A stretch of 64,000 nt of DNA from Archangium gephyra. GTDB lineage: Bacteria > Myxococcota > Myxococcia > Myxococcales > Myxococcaceae. Below, in pieces: positions 33,113 to 42,304 of this stretch. Where the stretch lies: NCBI GenBank assembly GCA_003243425.1, contig QFQP01000013.1:1-64000 (forward strand). The letters run 5' to 3'. Each line of letters starts with the position of its first letter. Position 1 is the stretch's first letter. The notes under the pieces were generated by a model. The model saw nothing but the letters and a program-made list of their open reading frames with translations. It did no database searches and was not told the origin of the DNA. The translations under genes and the position numbers were made by a program.

Positions 33113-33430
33113 ATGAGACCGTATTTCCTGCTGCTGCTCCTCACGGCGTGTGCCCGGCCTGCGCCGTACCGGATCGCCGAAACCGAGGCCGCCCCCCGCC
33201 CTCCCGCCGCCGAGGTGCTCGCGTCGGGTGATCCACTCGCCGCAGAGACAGGCGTGAAGGCCGTCGACGGAGACGAGCACCACCATCACCACCACGACGA
33301 AACGGTCGACCCGGTCTGCGGCATGACGGTCGACCCGAAGACCGCGAAGGGCGGCTCGGTCACGCGCGATGGAAAGACGTACTTCTTCTGCTCGCCCGGC
33401 TGCCGGAAAGCCTTCGAGGCCAGGCCGTGA
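33113..33430 (+). CDS. YHS-domain lipoprotein with a natural His-6 tract, copper-related
   Basis: A 105-residue protein with lipoprotein signal ending LLLLTAC. A Pro/Ala linker is followed by DGDEHHHHHHDETVDP (six consecutive His) and a YHS domain: DPVCGMTVDP, GKTYFFCSPGCRKAFE. The Cys pairs of YHS/TRASH domains bind metals such as copper, and the His tract should bind Cu or Zn too. It overlaps the TolC-like gene by 4 bp (GTGA) and heads a three-gene operon with a multicopper oxidase, so a periplasmic copper-binding role is well supported by context. Confidence 0.85.
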   Translation: MRPYFLLLLLTACARPAPYRIAETEAAPRPPAAEVLASGDPLAAETGVKAVDGDEHHHHHHDETVDPVCGMTVDPKTAKGGSVTRDGKTYFFCSPGCRKAFEARP

Positions 33431-34806
33431 GCGCTGCACGCACGCTCGTCTTCTTCTCTCTGGCGCTGACCGCGTGCGCGACCACGTCGACGCGCGGAGA
33501 CCTCCGCTCCATCGAGACGAGGTTCAACCTCACGCTCACGCCCGCGGATTCTCCGGACACCGTCCCCGAAGAAGTCGACACGCTGCTGGGCCACCCACTC
33601 ACGCCCGACGACGCGGTCCGCATCGCCCTGCTCAACAACCGCGAAGCCCGCGCCGCGCTCGCGGAGCTGGGCATCGCGCGCGGCAACTACGTGCAGGCCG
33701 GGCTGCTCCCGAACCCCGAGGTCGAGTTCGAGGTGCGCGGGCCCGGAGGTCCTCAGCCGCTGCAGATGGACATCGGTCTCGAGCTGAACCTCTCCGGCTT
33801 CTGGCTCACGGCGCTCCGGTCCGACGTCGCGGAAGCGCAGCTCGAAGCGGCGAAGACGAAGGCCGCAGGTCAGCTGCTCGACCTCGCGTTCGACACGCGC
33901 GTGACCTACTTCGAGGCACAGGCTGCACAACAACGGCACGAGCTGCGCCTGCGCGCGCTCGCTGCACAACAGGCCTCCTACGAAGCGGCACAGGAGCTCT
34001 CGCGCGTCGGCAACCTCCCCGCCCTTCGCGTCGCCAACGAGCTCGCCGCCGTCGAGCTCGCGCGCGTACAGACCGCAGAAGCCGAGAACGCCTGGCTCGA
34101 CGCCCGCGAGGCCCTCACCCGCCGCCTCGGGCTCACCGGCGCACGCACGCAGTGGTCGCTCGCCGGGCCGATGCCGCTGCCCGACGAATTCACCGACACC
34201 GCCGACGCAGAAAAGAAGGCCATCACCGCGAGCCTCGAATTGCGCGAGCTGCAACACCGCGCCGAAGCCGCGAGCCGCAAGGTCGGGCTGGCCAACACCG
34301 AAGGCGCGTTGCCGCACGTGGCCGTCGGGTTTCACGGCGAACGCGACGCCGACCTCTGGGAGCTCGGAGCGCACCTCACCGTCGCCCTCCCCGTCTTCGA
34401 CCGCGCCCAGGGCCGGCAGTTCGCAGCCCGGAGCGAGTTCGACCTCCTCCGCGCCCGGGCCGAAGGCCGCGCCATCGAAGTGCGCTCGGTGGTCCGCGCC
34501 ACGCTCAACCGCGCCGAGTCCGCCTCCCGCCGCGCCCGGCACTACGCGCAGCGCCTGGTGCCCGCGCGGGAAGAAGCGCTCGCGCAGACCGTGCTCCAAT
34601 ACAACGCGATGCAGCTGGGCGTGTTCGAGGTGCTCACCGCGCAGCGCGCCGTCACCGACACCGCGCTCATGCAGGTCGACGCCACCCTCGACGCGTGGAA
34701 GGCGCGCGCCAGCCTCGAGCTGTTGATGGCCGGCCGCTCCACGCCGCTCAAGCTCGGCGCCCTTCCTTCGTCTCTCAATACAGACATCGCGTCAGGAGCT
34801 CACTGA
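33427..34806 (+). CDS. TolC-family outer-membrane efflux protein (CusC/CzcC-like)
   Basis: A 459-residue protein with GTG start. The lipoprotein signal ends SLALTAC, as in many OMF proteins. Two OEP repeats are seen: LTPDDAVRIALLNNREARAA to the strand VEFEVRGPGG...MDIGLELNLSGFWLTALR, and LELRELQHRAEAAS to VAVGFHGERDADLWELGAHL. Long coiled helices follow (VLQYNAMQLGVFEVLTAQRA). Such trimers form the outer duct of heavy-metal RND or other efflux systems. No inner-membrane pump or adaptor gene is in the window, so its partner must be elsewhere. It lies between copper-binding proteins, which suggests a copper or silver export role. Confidence 0.85.
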   Translation: MSAARTLVFFSLALTACATTSTRGDLRSIETRFNLTLTPADSPDTVPEEVDTLLGHPLTPDDAVRIALLNNREARAALAELGIARGNYVQAGLLPNPEVEFEVRGPGGPQPLQMDIGLELNLSGFWLTALRSDVAEAQLEAAKTKAAGQLLDLAFDTRVTYFEAQAAQQRHELRLRALAAQQASYEAAQELSRVGNLPALRVANELAAVELARVQTAEAENAWLDAREALTRRLGLTGARTQWSLAGPMPLPDEFTDTADAEKKAITASLELRELQHRAEAASRKVGLANTEGALPHVAVGFHGERDADLWELGAHLTVALPVFDRAQGRQFAARSEFDLLRARAEGRAIEVRSVVRATLNRAESASRRARHYAQRLVPAREEALAQTVLQYNAMQLGVFEVLTAQRAVTDTALMQVDATLDAWKARASLELLMAGRSTPLKLGALPSSLNTDIASGAH

Positions 34807-34807
34807 C

Positions 34808-36079
34808 ATGAACCGCCGTGAATTGATGCAATGGGGCCTGCTCGCCGGGAGCGCGCTGGTCACCAGAGACGCGCTCGCCGTCGACATGCCGGTCGTCGCC
34901 CCCGGAGGCCAACGCGGTGTGGTCACGCCCAACGGCGCGTCGCTGCAGTGGAAGGTGGTCAACGGCGTGAAGGTCGGGCACCTCGTGGCGCACGAGCTCG
35001 ACCACGAGTTCGCCCCCGGGCTGAAGGCCAAGGTCTGGGGCTACAACGGCAGCTCACCCGGCCCCACGCTCGAGGTGACCGAGGGCGACAAGGTGCGCCT
35101 CTACGTCACCAACCGGCTCCCGGAGCCGACCACCGTTCACTGGCACGGCGTCATTCTGCCCAACGGGATGGACGGCGTGTCTGGTTTGACCCAGAAACCA
35201 ATCAAACCAGACGAGACATTTCTCTACGAGTTCACCTTCAAACGCGCGGGCACGTTCATGTACCACCCGCACTACGACGAGATGACCCAGATGGCGCTGG
35301 GCATGATGGGGATGATCGTCGTGCACCCTAGGTCGCCGCGCGGGCCGAAGGTCGATCGCGACTTCGCGCTCATGTCGCACGAATGGAGCATCGAGCCCGG
35401 CGCCGCGCGCCCCGACCCCAACGCGATGGACGACTTCAATCTGCTCACGTTCAACTCGAAGGCCTTCCCCGCGACCGCGCCGCTGGTGATGGGCCTCGGT
35501 GAACGCGTGCGAATTCGCATCGGCAACCTCTCGCCGATGGATCATCACCCCATTCACCTCCACGGCGTGTCGGCCGAGCTCACGTGGACCGACGGCGGCG
35601 AAGTGCCGCCGAGCGCGCGTCACCCCGAGACGACCTTCCTGGTGCCCGTGGGCAGCGTGCGCGTCTTCGAGTTCGTCACCACCGAACCCGGCGACTGGGC
35701 CATGCACTGTCACATGACCCATCACGTGATGAACCAGATGGGGCACGGTTTTCCAGTCATGGTCGGCGCTGACGCGCAGAAAATCGACCGCCGCGTGAAA
35801 GCGTTGGTGCCGAATTACATGACCATGGGCCACGACGGCATGGGCGCGATGTCTGAAATGAACATGCCAGCGCCCACGAATTCGATCCCCATGCGCGGCG
35901 GCAAGGGCCCGTTCTCGAGCATCGACATGGGCGGCATGTTCACCGTGCTCAAGGTGCGCGAGCGGCCGAACGAAGCCGACCCCGACGGTTGGTATCAGCA
36001 CCCGAAGGGCACCGTCGCCGACGTCGCCCCCGCCGACCGCCTCGCCGCCGACGGCATCGACCCCTCGCGCCGCGTGTAA
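34808..36079 (+). CDS. multicopper oxidase (copper resistance)
   Basis: A 423-residue exported oxidase. The N-terminus NRRELMQWG followed by a weakly hydrophobic stretch looks like a Tat signal, as usual for folded copper enzymes. All four copper motifs are present in order: TVHWHG (~110), MYHPHYDE (~152), HHPIHLHG (~245) and HCHMTHHVMNQM (~299), with the type 1 Met in the last. A Met-rich segment (GMGAMSEMNMPAP) follows near 345, typical of CueO/CopA-type enzymes that oxidise Cu(I). The C-terminus lies about 120 residues beyond the last copper motif. It starts 1 nt after the TolC-like stop and is the third gene of the copper operon. Confidence 0.9.
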   Translation: MNRRELMQWGLLAGSALVTRDALAVDMPVVAPGGQRGVVTPNGASLQWKVVNGVKVGHLVAHELDHEFAPGLKAKVWGYNGSSPGPTLEVTEGDKVRLYVTNRLPEPTTVHWHGVILPNGMDGVSGLTQKPIKPDETFLYEFTFKRAGTFMYHPHYDEMTQMALGMMGMIVVHPRSPRGPKVDRDFALMSHEWSIEPGAARPDPNAMDDFNLLTFNSKAFPATAPLVMGLGERVRIRIGNLSPMDHHPIHLHGVSAELTWTDGGEVPPSARHPETTFLVPVGSVRVFEFVTTEPGDWAMHCHMTHHVMNQMGHGFPVMVGADAQKIDRRVKALVPNYMTMGHDGMGAMSEMNMPAPTNSIPMRGGKGPFSSIDMGGMFTVLKVRERPNEADPDGWYQHPKGTVADVAPADRLAADGIDPSRRV

Positions 36080-36137
36080 CTGACGTTCGCCCGCACGGTT
36101 TTGCCGCTACGTTCGTCCTCCCTCATGGAGAACGTTC

Positions 36138-38849
36138 ATGCGTGCGTGGCTGTGCCTCGTCGTCGTCGCCCTCTCGGGCTGCCAGTGCGTGAAGGCGCCA
36201 GAAGGCCTCCGCTACGCGTGCGAGCGCGACGAAGACTGCACCGGTGAAGAGCGCTGCCTCGCAGGTCACTGCGAACGCGCCGACGCAGGCTCCGGGCCCC
36301 TCGACGCAGGCACGGTCGACGCCGGCCGACCTGACGCCGGCGGCAGCACCTGTTCCCCGTCGACCTGCACCGGCTGCTGTCGCGACGGCGCGTGCGTCGA
36401 CGGCAGCACCACCGCGCAGTGCGGCATCAGCGGCGCCCAATGCCAGTCATGCCCGGCGGACTCGCGGTGCGAGGGCGGCACCTGCAGCGGCTGTGACGCG
36501 ACCACCTGCCCGTCGGGCTGCTGCTTCGACGGTCAATGTCAGACCGCCGAGAACTCGCGCTGCGGCCTCAACGGCGCGGTCTGTCAGAGCTGCCTCGGAA
36601 TGCAGACCGACCGCTGCGTGTCCGGGGCCTGCCGCTGCGGAGCCAACGCGGCCTGCGCACCGGGCCTCGCGTGCGTGGTCGGCAGCTGCGTGTGCACCGC
36701 TGATTCGTGCGCTGACGGGTGCTGTGACGGCAACGTCTGCAAGCCGAACTCCGCGGTGAGCTGCGGGTCGGGAGGCAGCGCCTGCACCGTGTGCCCTGGC
36801 ACGACGGCCGACCGCTGCACCGACGGTGCGTGCGCGTGCGGAAACGGCGCCGCGTGCCCGGCCGGCTCTGTCTGTTCTGCAGGCCGATGTGTCTGCAATG
36901 CGTCTTCGTGCCCCGACGGCTGCTGTGATGCCAATGGTGTCTGTCAAATGGGCACCGCGGCGACGGCCTGCGGTGCGGGCGGCGCGACCTGTCAGGCGTG
37001 CAGCGGCGCATGCAACAACAAGGTCTGCGCGGGCTGTGAAGCGTGCAGCGGAAACCAGTGCTGCAACGCGGGCGCGTGCGTCGGTACGTCGGGCATGTCG
37101 CTGACGCTCTGCGGCGCCGGGGCCGCGTGCAGCGCCTGCGACGCCACCCGTGCCGACGCCTGCGTCAACGGCGCCTGCGCCTGCGGCACCAACGCCATGT
37201 GCGCGCCCGGCCAGGCCTGCGTGAACGGCAGCTGTGTGTGCAATGCGCAGAGCTGCGCGAGCGGCTGTTGCAGCAACAACCAATGCTTCACCACGCCGGG
37301 AATCTCATCGTGCGGCACCGGAGGAACGGCCTGCTCGAGTTGCGACGCGCGCGCCGACAGCTGTCGCAACGGCGCCTGCGCGTGCGGGAATGGCACCGTC
37401 TGCGCTGCCGGCCAGCGGTGCGCGGGTGGTGCGTGCGTCTGTGATGGCCAGAGCTGTCCCACCGGGTGCTGCAGCGCCAATCAATGCGTCACCACGCAGA
37501 GCACCTCGCAGTGCGGGGTGGGTGGCGCGTCGTGCGGCGGCTGCGGCTCGTCGGCCGACCGCTGCGAAGGTGGCGTGTGCCGCTGCGGCCCCGGCGGAGC
37601 CACGTGCGGCGCCGGGCAGGTCTGCAGCAATGGCGCGTGCACCTGCACCGCCGCGTCGTGCGCCACCGGCTGCTGCAACGGAAACACATGCGTCCCGGCG
37701 GCGGCGATGAACGTCGGCGCGTGCGGGCCGCAGGGCTCGCTGTGCACCACCTGCGACACGGCCCGCGCCGACCGCTGCAGTCAGGGCGGCTGTACGTGCG
37801 GCAACAAGGGCGCGGCCTGCGCGGCAGACCAACGCTGCGTGAATGGCAGCTGTGTCTGCAACGCCGCTTCGTGCCCCAACGGCTGCTGCGATTCAAACCA
37901 GACATGTCAAACCGGTACGTCGAACACAGCGTGCGGCACCGGCGGCGCGGCGTGCGCGACGTGCAGTGGGCAGACCTGCGTCGGCCAGGCGTGCACCGGC
38001 TGCAACGCGAGCACCTGCGCGAGCGGCTGCTGCGCGGGCTCGACCTGCGTGAGCGCGCCGAGCGCCAGCCAGTGCGGCGCTGGTGGCGGCGCGTGCTCGG
38101 CGTGCGACCCCGCGAAGGCCAACCAATGCGCGGGCGGCCAGTGCCGGTGCGGCAGCGGTGCGGCCTGCGGCAACGGGCAGCGCTGTGACGGCAGCGGCCA
38201 ATGCGTGTGCGACTCCACGTCGTGCCCGAGCGGTTGCTGTGTCGGCAACGTGTGCACCACGCCGAGCAACGGCGCCTGCGGCGTGAACGGCGCGGCGTGC
38301 GCCGACTGCAACACCAACACCTCCAACACCTGCCTCGCGAACGGCACCTGTGGCTGCAACGGCAGCGCGGCGTGCGGCGCGGGCCTCAAGTGCACCGGCA
38401 GCGGCTGTGTGTGCAACGCGTCGTCGTGCGCCGGTGGCTGCTGCTCGGGCAACACGTGCCTGCCGGGCAACACCAACGCCGCCTGTGGCGCCAACGGTGC
38501 CGCGTGCACCACGTGTACGAGCCCCGCCACCTGCAGCGCTGGCGTGTGCGGTTGCGGCGGAGGCCCGGCGTGCAACAGCGGGCTGGAGTGCGTGCTCAAC
38601 ACCTGCCTGTGCACCGTGACCTCGTGCCCGGGAGGGTGCTGCGACCCCGTCGGCGGCGGCTGCGTCGGCGCGGGCGACAGCTGCACCAACGACTTCGTGT
38701 GCAACCTCGGCCTGTGCGAGTGCGCGGGCTGCGTCGACCTGAGCGGCCGCTGCCAGCCCGGCAACTCCGGCTTCTCGTGCGGCGTGGGGGGCCAGCAGTG
38801 CAACGACTGCGGCGGCAACCCCTGCGTGAATGGCAACTGTCAGGGTTGA
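36138..38849 (+). CDS. 903-residue Cys-rich repeat lipoprotein
   Basis: A secreted protein with a lipoprotein signal ending VALSGC. It begins with a short Cys motif (CERDEDCTGEERCLAGHC) as in the myxobacterial exported-protein family, then an Asp/Ala/Gly linker. The rest consists of about 13 Cys-rich units of ~60 residues. Each has (S)C..GCC....C, then CG.GG..C..C, often followed by ADRC.(N/D)GAC.CG and AGQ.C..G.CVC. Most Cys are paired in a fixed pattern, so disulfide-bonded modules are expected. The same module occurs once in the lipoprotein at 2304-3785. No function is known; a rigid surface stalk or sequestration role is inference. It follows the copper operon by 58 bp but is probably separate. 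Confidence 0.85.
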   Translation: MRAWLCLVVVALSGCQCVKAPEGLRYACERDEDCTGEERCLAGHCERADAGSGPLDAGTVDAGRPDAGGSTCSPSTCTGCCRDGACVDGSTTAQCGISGAQCQSCPADSRCEGGTCSGCDATTCPSGCCFDGQCQTAENSRCGLNGAVCQSCLGMQTDRCVSGACRCGANAACAPGLACVVGSCVCTADSCADGCCDGNVCKPNSAVSCGSGGSACTVCPGTTADRCTDGACACGNGAACPAGSVCSAGRCVCNASSCPDGCCDANGVCQMGTAATACGAGGATCQACSGACNNKVCAGCEACSGNQCCNAGACVGTSGMSLTLCGAGAACSACDATRADACVNGACACGTNAMCAPGQACVNGSCVCNAQSCASGCCSNNQCFTTPGISSCGTGGTACSSCDARADSCRNGACACGNGTVCAAGQRCAGGACVCDGQSCPTGCCSANQCVTTQSTSQCGVGGASCGGCGSSADRCEGGVCRCGPGGATCGAGQVCSNGACTCTAASCATGCCNGNTCVPAAAMNVGACGPQGSLCTTCDTARADRCSQGGCTCGNKGAACAADQRCVNGSCVCNAASCPNGCCDSNQTCQTGTSNTACGTGGAACATCSGQTCVGQACTGCNASTCASGCCAGSTCVSAPSASQCGAGGGACSACDPAKANQCAGGQCRCGSGAACGNGQRCDGSGQCVCDSTSCPSGCCVGNVCTTPSNGACGVNGAACADCNTNTSNTCLANGTCGCNGSAACGAGLKCTGSGCVCNASSCAGGCCSGNTCLPGNTNAACGANGAACTTCTSPATCSAGVCGCGGGPACNSGLECVLNTCLCTVTSCPGGCCDPVGGGCVGAGDSCTNDFVCNLGLCECAGCVDLSGRCQPGNSGFSCGVGGQQCNDCGGNPCVNGNCQG

Positions 38850-38904
38850 GGGCTCGCCGTGAATGGGTAGGCGCGTCGGTGTGACGAACGCACATCTACT
38901 TCCG

Positions 38905-38932
38905 TTGACGCCTCGCTCCGTGCCCTTTAAGC
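38905..38932 (+). promoter_or_regulatory. weak promoter candidate for the lipoprotein gene cluster
   Basis: TTGACG (38905-38910) lies 15-16 bp from TTTAAG/TTAAGC in the 160-bp spacer before the ATG at 39011. The spacing is short and the -10 poor, so this is a guess. Nothing else is recognisable in the spacer. Confidence 0.25.
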
Positions 38933-39010
38933 CCCGTTCCGTCAGTTCGTCATTTCGGGGCCTCCAACCAACCCAGCTGTAGGCCTCCTTTCTTCACAGG
39001 GGATTCGTCC

Positions 39011-42000
39011 ATGCAGACCCGTGTTGCGGTCGTCATTGCTTTCCTGGGCTTCGCGGCGTGCCGCGTCGTCGATCCGCCTCCTCCGCCCGACGCGCCCCGC
39101 ATCACGGCCTTCACGACGGACAAGTCACGCATCGCCTCGGGTGAGTCGGCGACGCTGACGTTCACCACCACCGGCGCCAGCAAGGTCTCCATCACGGATG
39201 ATCGCGGCGGCTCGGTCGAAATTCAGGGTGAAGCGGCGAGCGGCACCGCCACGGTCGCTCCGCGCAACAGCGCGTTCTATGTGCTGCGCGCCGTGGGCGA
39301 AGGCGGCAGCGACACGGCCTTCGTGCAGATCGCCGTCAACGAGCCGTTGAAAGACGTGTTCCTGCTCGCGGTGCCGTCGACGGTGACCGCGGGTCAGAGC
39401 GCGCAGCTGCTGTGGGGCGCCGCCGGTGCGAGCGCCGTCACCCTCACCGCGGGCAACGGTGCGCCGCAGACGCTCACGGGCACCACGGGCGTCGTCGCGG
39501 TGACCCCGGCCCGCTCCACCGAGTACGTGCTCTCGGCGCAGGGCGCGCCCGGTACGCCGGCGCTCACCGCGCTCGCGCGCATCGCCGTCACGCCGGTCAT
39601 CTCGTCGTTCAACTTCGACGCGGTCAACGGCGTGAAGGCCAACGAGACCATCAACTTCACGTGGACCACCGCGGGCGCCACCAGCCTCGTGCTGACCGAG
39701 CGCACGTTCGGAACCATCGCCACCATCACCGACGAAGCGACGCTCGCGAATGGCGCGCACGACTTCACGGTGCCGGTGAAGTTGCCCAACGGCTTCGACC
39801 TGAGCGACGGGCTGGCGTTGCACTTCACGCTGACGGCGTTCGCCGAGAGCAACAGCGCGTCGCGCATCATCAGCACCAGCGTCGGCAACCGCCCGGCCTT
39901 CGAACTGCTCACCACGCCTGAGGCGGCCTCGGTCGGCACCCAGTTCACCATCGCGTGGCGCACGGTGAACGCCACGCGCCTCGCGGTTCTCGTGGGTGGT
40001 CAACCTGTGTTCGAAACGCTGCCCAATCAGCTCGCGCGCGTCGCCAATGGCTCGGTGAAGCTCGCCGCGCCCAACGCACAGACCGAGTACACCATCGTCG
40101 CCAGCAACGGCACCGGGCTCGAGGCGCGCCAGACGCGCACCGTCCGCGCCGTCAGCCTGCCCACCATCGACACCTTCACGCTGACCGGTACCGTGAACGC
40201 CGGCGGTGACCCCGCGACCGCACGCTGGACCACGACCAACGCCAATCGCGTGGTGCTCCGTGTCGCCAACGGCAGCGCCGTCGCCGAAGTCACCAACCCG
40301 TCGCAGGTCGCCAGCGGCATGGCTACGGTGCGCCCGCTCCAGTCCATGACGGTGCTGCTCGAGGCCTACAACACGGCCGGCGACGTCACCCGCAAGAGCG
40401 CCACGGTGCAGGTCAGTACTCCCTCGGTCAGCATCTCTCCCGACCCGGTGCTCCGCGGCGACATGGCGACCCTCACCTGGAACCTGTCGGGTCTGGGCGT
40501 CACCGAGGTCGTCGGGCTGGCCACTCCCACCATCGAGAGCGTTGGTGGCTCGGCCGGCTTCGTCGACATCAGCACCGCCGGCGGTGTGCAGCAGCTCGTC
40601 TTCGCCGACCCCAACGACGGCGCCGAGAAGCTCCCGGCCATTCCCGGTTTCGAATTCCGGTTGCTGAATGAGGCGAAGGCCGACCTCTGGGTGTCGGTGA
40701 ACGGCTTCATCAGCTACTCGAACCCCGGCGCGCTCAACCTCAACACCAACCTCGCTGACGGTGGCGTGGCGCCCGACTTGATCGCTCCGTTCTGGGACGA
40801 CCTGCAGTTGGGCACGAATTCAGAAGTCGTCTTCGCCGTGCAGTCGCGCGCCAACACCAACGAGAAGTTCCTCGTGGTGCAGTGGAATCGCGTGCAGGTG
40901 GCCTCCGACCCGACGTCGGAGCTGACCTTCCAGGCGCACCTGTACGAAACGGGGCAGGTCTCGTTCCACTACCGCACGCTCAACGGCGCGGTGAACTCGG
41001 CCACCACCGCCGTGAAGGAGAGCAGCAAGCGGGTCGCGTTGCAGTACGCCTTCAACGGCTCGCCGACGCTGGCCGCCGATCTCGAGCTCAATTTCTTCAA
41101 CGCGGGCCTGCCGGACGGCATGCAGACCTTCGTCGCCGGCCCCGCCGAGCGCATCGCCTTCTATGGGCGCACGGGTCAGAACGTGCTGCCGGCGTCAGCC
41201 CTGGTGCGCAGCTTCGGCGCAGGCGATGTGTCTGTCACCGAGGCGATGCCCATGCCCGACGTCTCCACCGGCTCGTCGGGACAGTGGGTCGAGCTGCGCA
41301 ACAACGCCCGCGTGACAGTCGATTTCGGTGGGCTCGCGCTCGAGACGCTGGCCACCGGTGATGCAGGGTTCATCATTCCTCCCGGCACCAACGTCGACGC
41401 CGGCGGCTATCTGGTCATCGGTCAGTCGGTCGACATGCAGGCCAACGGCGGCGCTCGGGTCGACGTCCTCGAACCCGGCCTCGTGCTCGGCGTACCGGAC
41501 AGCGTGAAGGTCACCCTCAGCGGCACGACGCTCGGTCAACTCGCGTGGGACGCCGGCGTGCAGTCGACGTCGATTCAACCCGCTGCCGACGTTCTGGTGG
41601 CCTCGGGGCAGCCTGCGCCGAGTTGCATGCGCCGCATCACCTATGGCAACGGCACGTTTGGTTCGCCTGGCGCGGCCAACGAGAGCTGCGCCGACTACAG
41701 TGTGTCGTCGATCGCCAGTGCCTTCGCCCTTGCGCCCGCGGGAAGCACGATTCTCGCTTCCATCGGCAGCGACGACGATTACGGCAATGTGACGCTGCCG
41801 GTGCCGTTCACCTACTTCGGTGTACCGACCACCAACCTCGGCCTCTCGACCAACGGCTTCGTGACGCTCACCTCGGCGCCGCTCACGACGTCGAACCGCT
41901 TCAACGAGACGCTGCCCACGACCTCCGAGCCCAACGGCACGCTGGCCATCTTCTGGGACGACCTGGTGCGCGACACCGGCCTCAACGCCATGTGGCGTGC

Positions 42001-42286
42001 CGGCGATCGCACGATCGTCACCTGGCAGAACTACCGCATGATCGGCACCTCCTCGACCACCACGCGCATCAACGTGCAGGTGCACCTCATCGACGACGGG
42101 GCCATCGAGTTCCATTACGGAGACATCACGACCACCGAGACCTCTCAGTCGACCATCGACCGGGTGTTCGGCAAGGAGGCCACCGTGTGGATCGAGCGGC
42201 AGGACGGCCTGCTCGCGATTCCCTACGCCATCAATCAGACCAATGGCGTCGTTCCCAATTCGGGCATCCGCTTCACGCCCCGTTAA
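39011..42286 (+). CDS. paralogous large lipoprotein A (Ig-like repeats, lamin-tail domain)
   Basis: A 1091-residue protein with lipoprotein signal ending GFAAC. About five Ig-like units of ~90 residues come first, each with SG(E/Q)SA.L.(F/W) and a Y(V)L-type strand (ARSTEYVLSAQG). A beta-sandwich unit with PDLIAPFWDDLQLG follows (~590), then a lamin-tail-like (LTD) domain (~735-840: VTEAMPMPDVS, SGQWVELRNNARVTVDF). A second sandwich unit at the end repeats the LGLSTNGFVTLTS and AIFWDDLVRD pattern and ends IRFTPR. No catalytic site is seen. It is the first of three homologous genes in a row. Confidence 0.8.
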   Translation: MQTRVAVVIAFLGFAACRVVDPPPPPDAPRITAFTTDKSRIASGESATLTFTTTGASKVSITDDRGGSVEIQGEAASGTATVAPRNSAFYVLRAVGEGGSDTAFVQIAVNEPLKDVFLLAVPSTVTAGQSAQLLWGAAGASAVTLTAGNGAPQTLTGTTGVVAVTPARSTEYVLSAQGAPGTPALTALARIAVTPVISSFNFDAVNGVKANETINFTWTTAGATSLVLTERTFGTIATITDEATLANGAHDFTVPVKLPNGFDLSDGLALHFTLTAFAESNSASRIISTSVGNRPAFELLTTPEAASVGTQFTIAWRTVNATRLAVLVGGQPVFETLPNQLARVANGSVKLAAPNAQTEYTIVASNGTGLEARQTRTVRAVSLPTIDTFTLTGTVNAGGDPATARWTTTNANRVVLRVANGSAVAEVTNPSQVASGMATVRPLQSMTVLLEAYNTAGDVTRKSATVQVSTPSVSISPDPVLRGDMATLTWNLSGLGVTEVVGLATPTIESVGGSAGFVDISTAGGVQQLVFADPNDGAEKLPAIPGFEFRLLNEAKADLWVSVNGFISYSNPGALNLNTNLADGGVAPDLIAPFWDDLQLGTNSEVVFAVQSRANTNEKFLVVQWNRVQVASDPTSELTFQAHLYETGQVSFHYRTLNGAVNSATTAVKESSKRVALQYAFNGSPTLAADLELNFFNAGLPDGMQTFVAGPAERIAFYGRTGQNVLPASALVRSFGAGDVSVTEAMPMPDVSTGSSGQWVELRNNARVTVDFGGLALETLATGDAGFIIPPGTNVDAGGYLVIGQSVDMQANGGARVDVLEPGLVLGVPDSVKVTLSGTTLGQLAWDAGVQSTSIQPAADVLVASGQPAPSCMRRITYGNGTFGSPGAANESCADYSVSSIASAFALAPAGSTILASIGSDDDYGNVTLPVPFTYFGVPTTNLGLSTNGFVTLTSAPLTTSNRFNETLPTTSEPNGTLAIFWDDLVRDTGLNAMWRAGDRTIVTWQNYRMIGTSSTTTRINVQVHLIDDGAIEFHYGDITTTETSQSTIDRVFGKEATVWIERQDGLLAIPYAINQTNGVVPNSGIRFTPR

Positions 42287-42304
42287 CCACTCCTGGACAC
42301 GACC

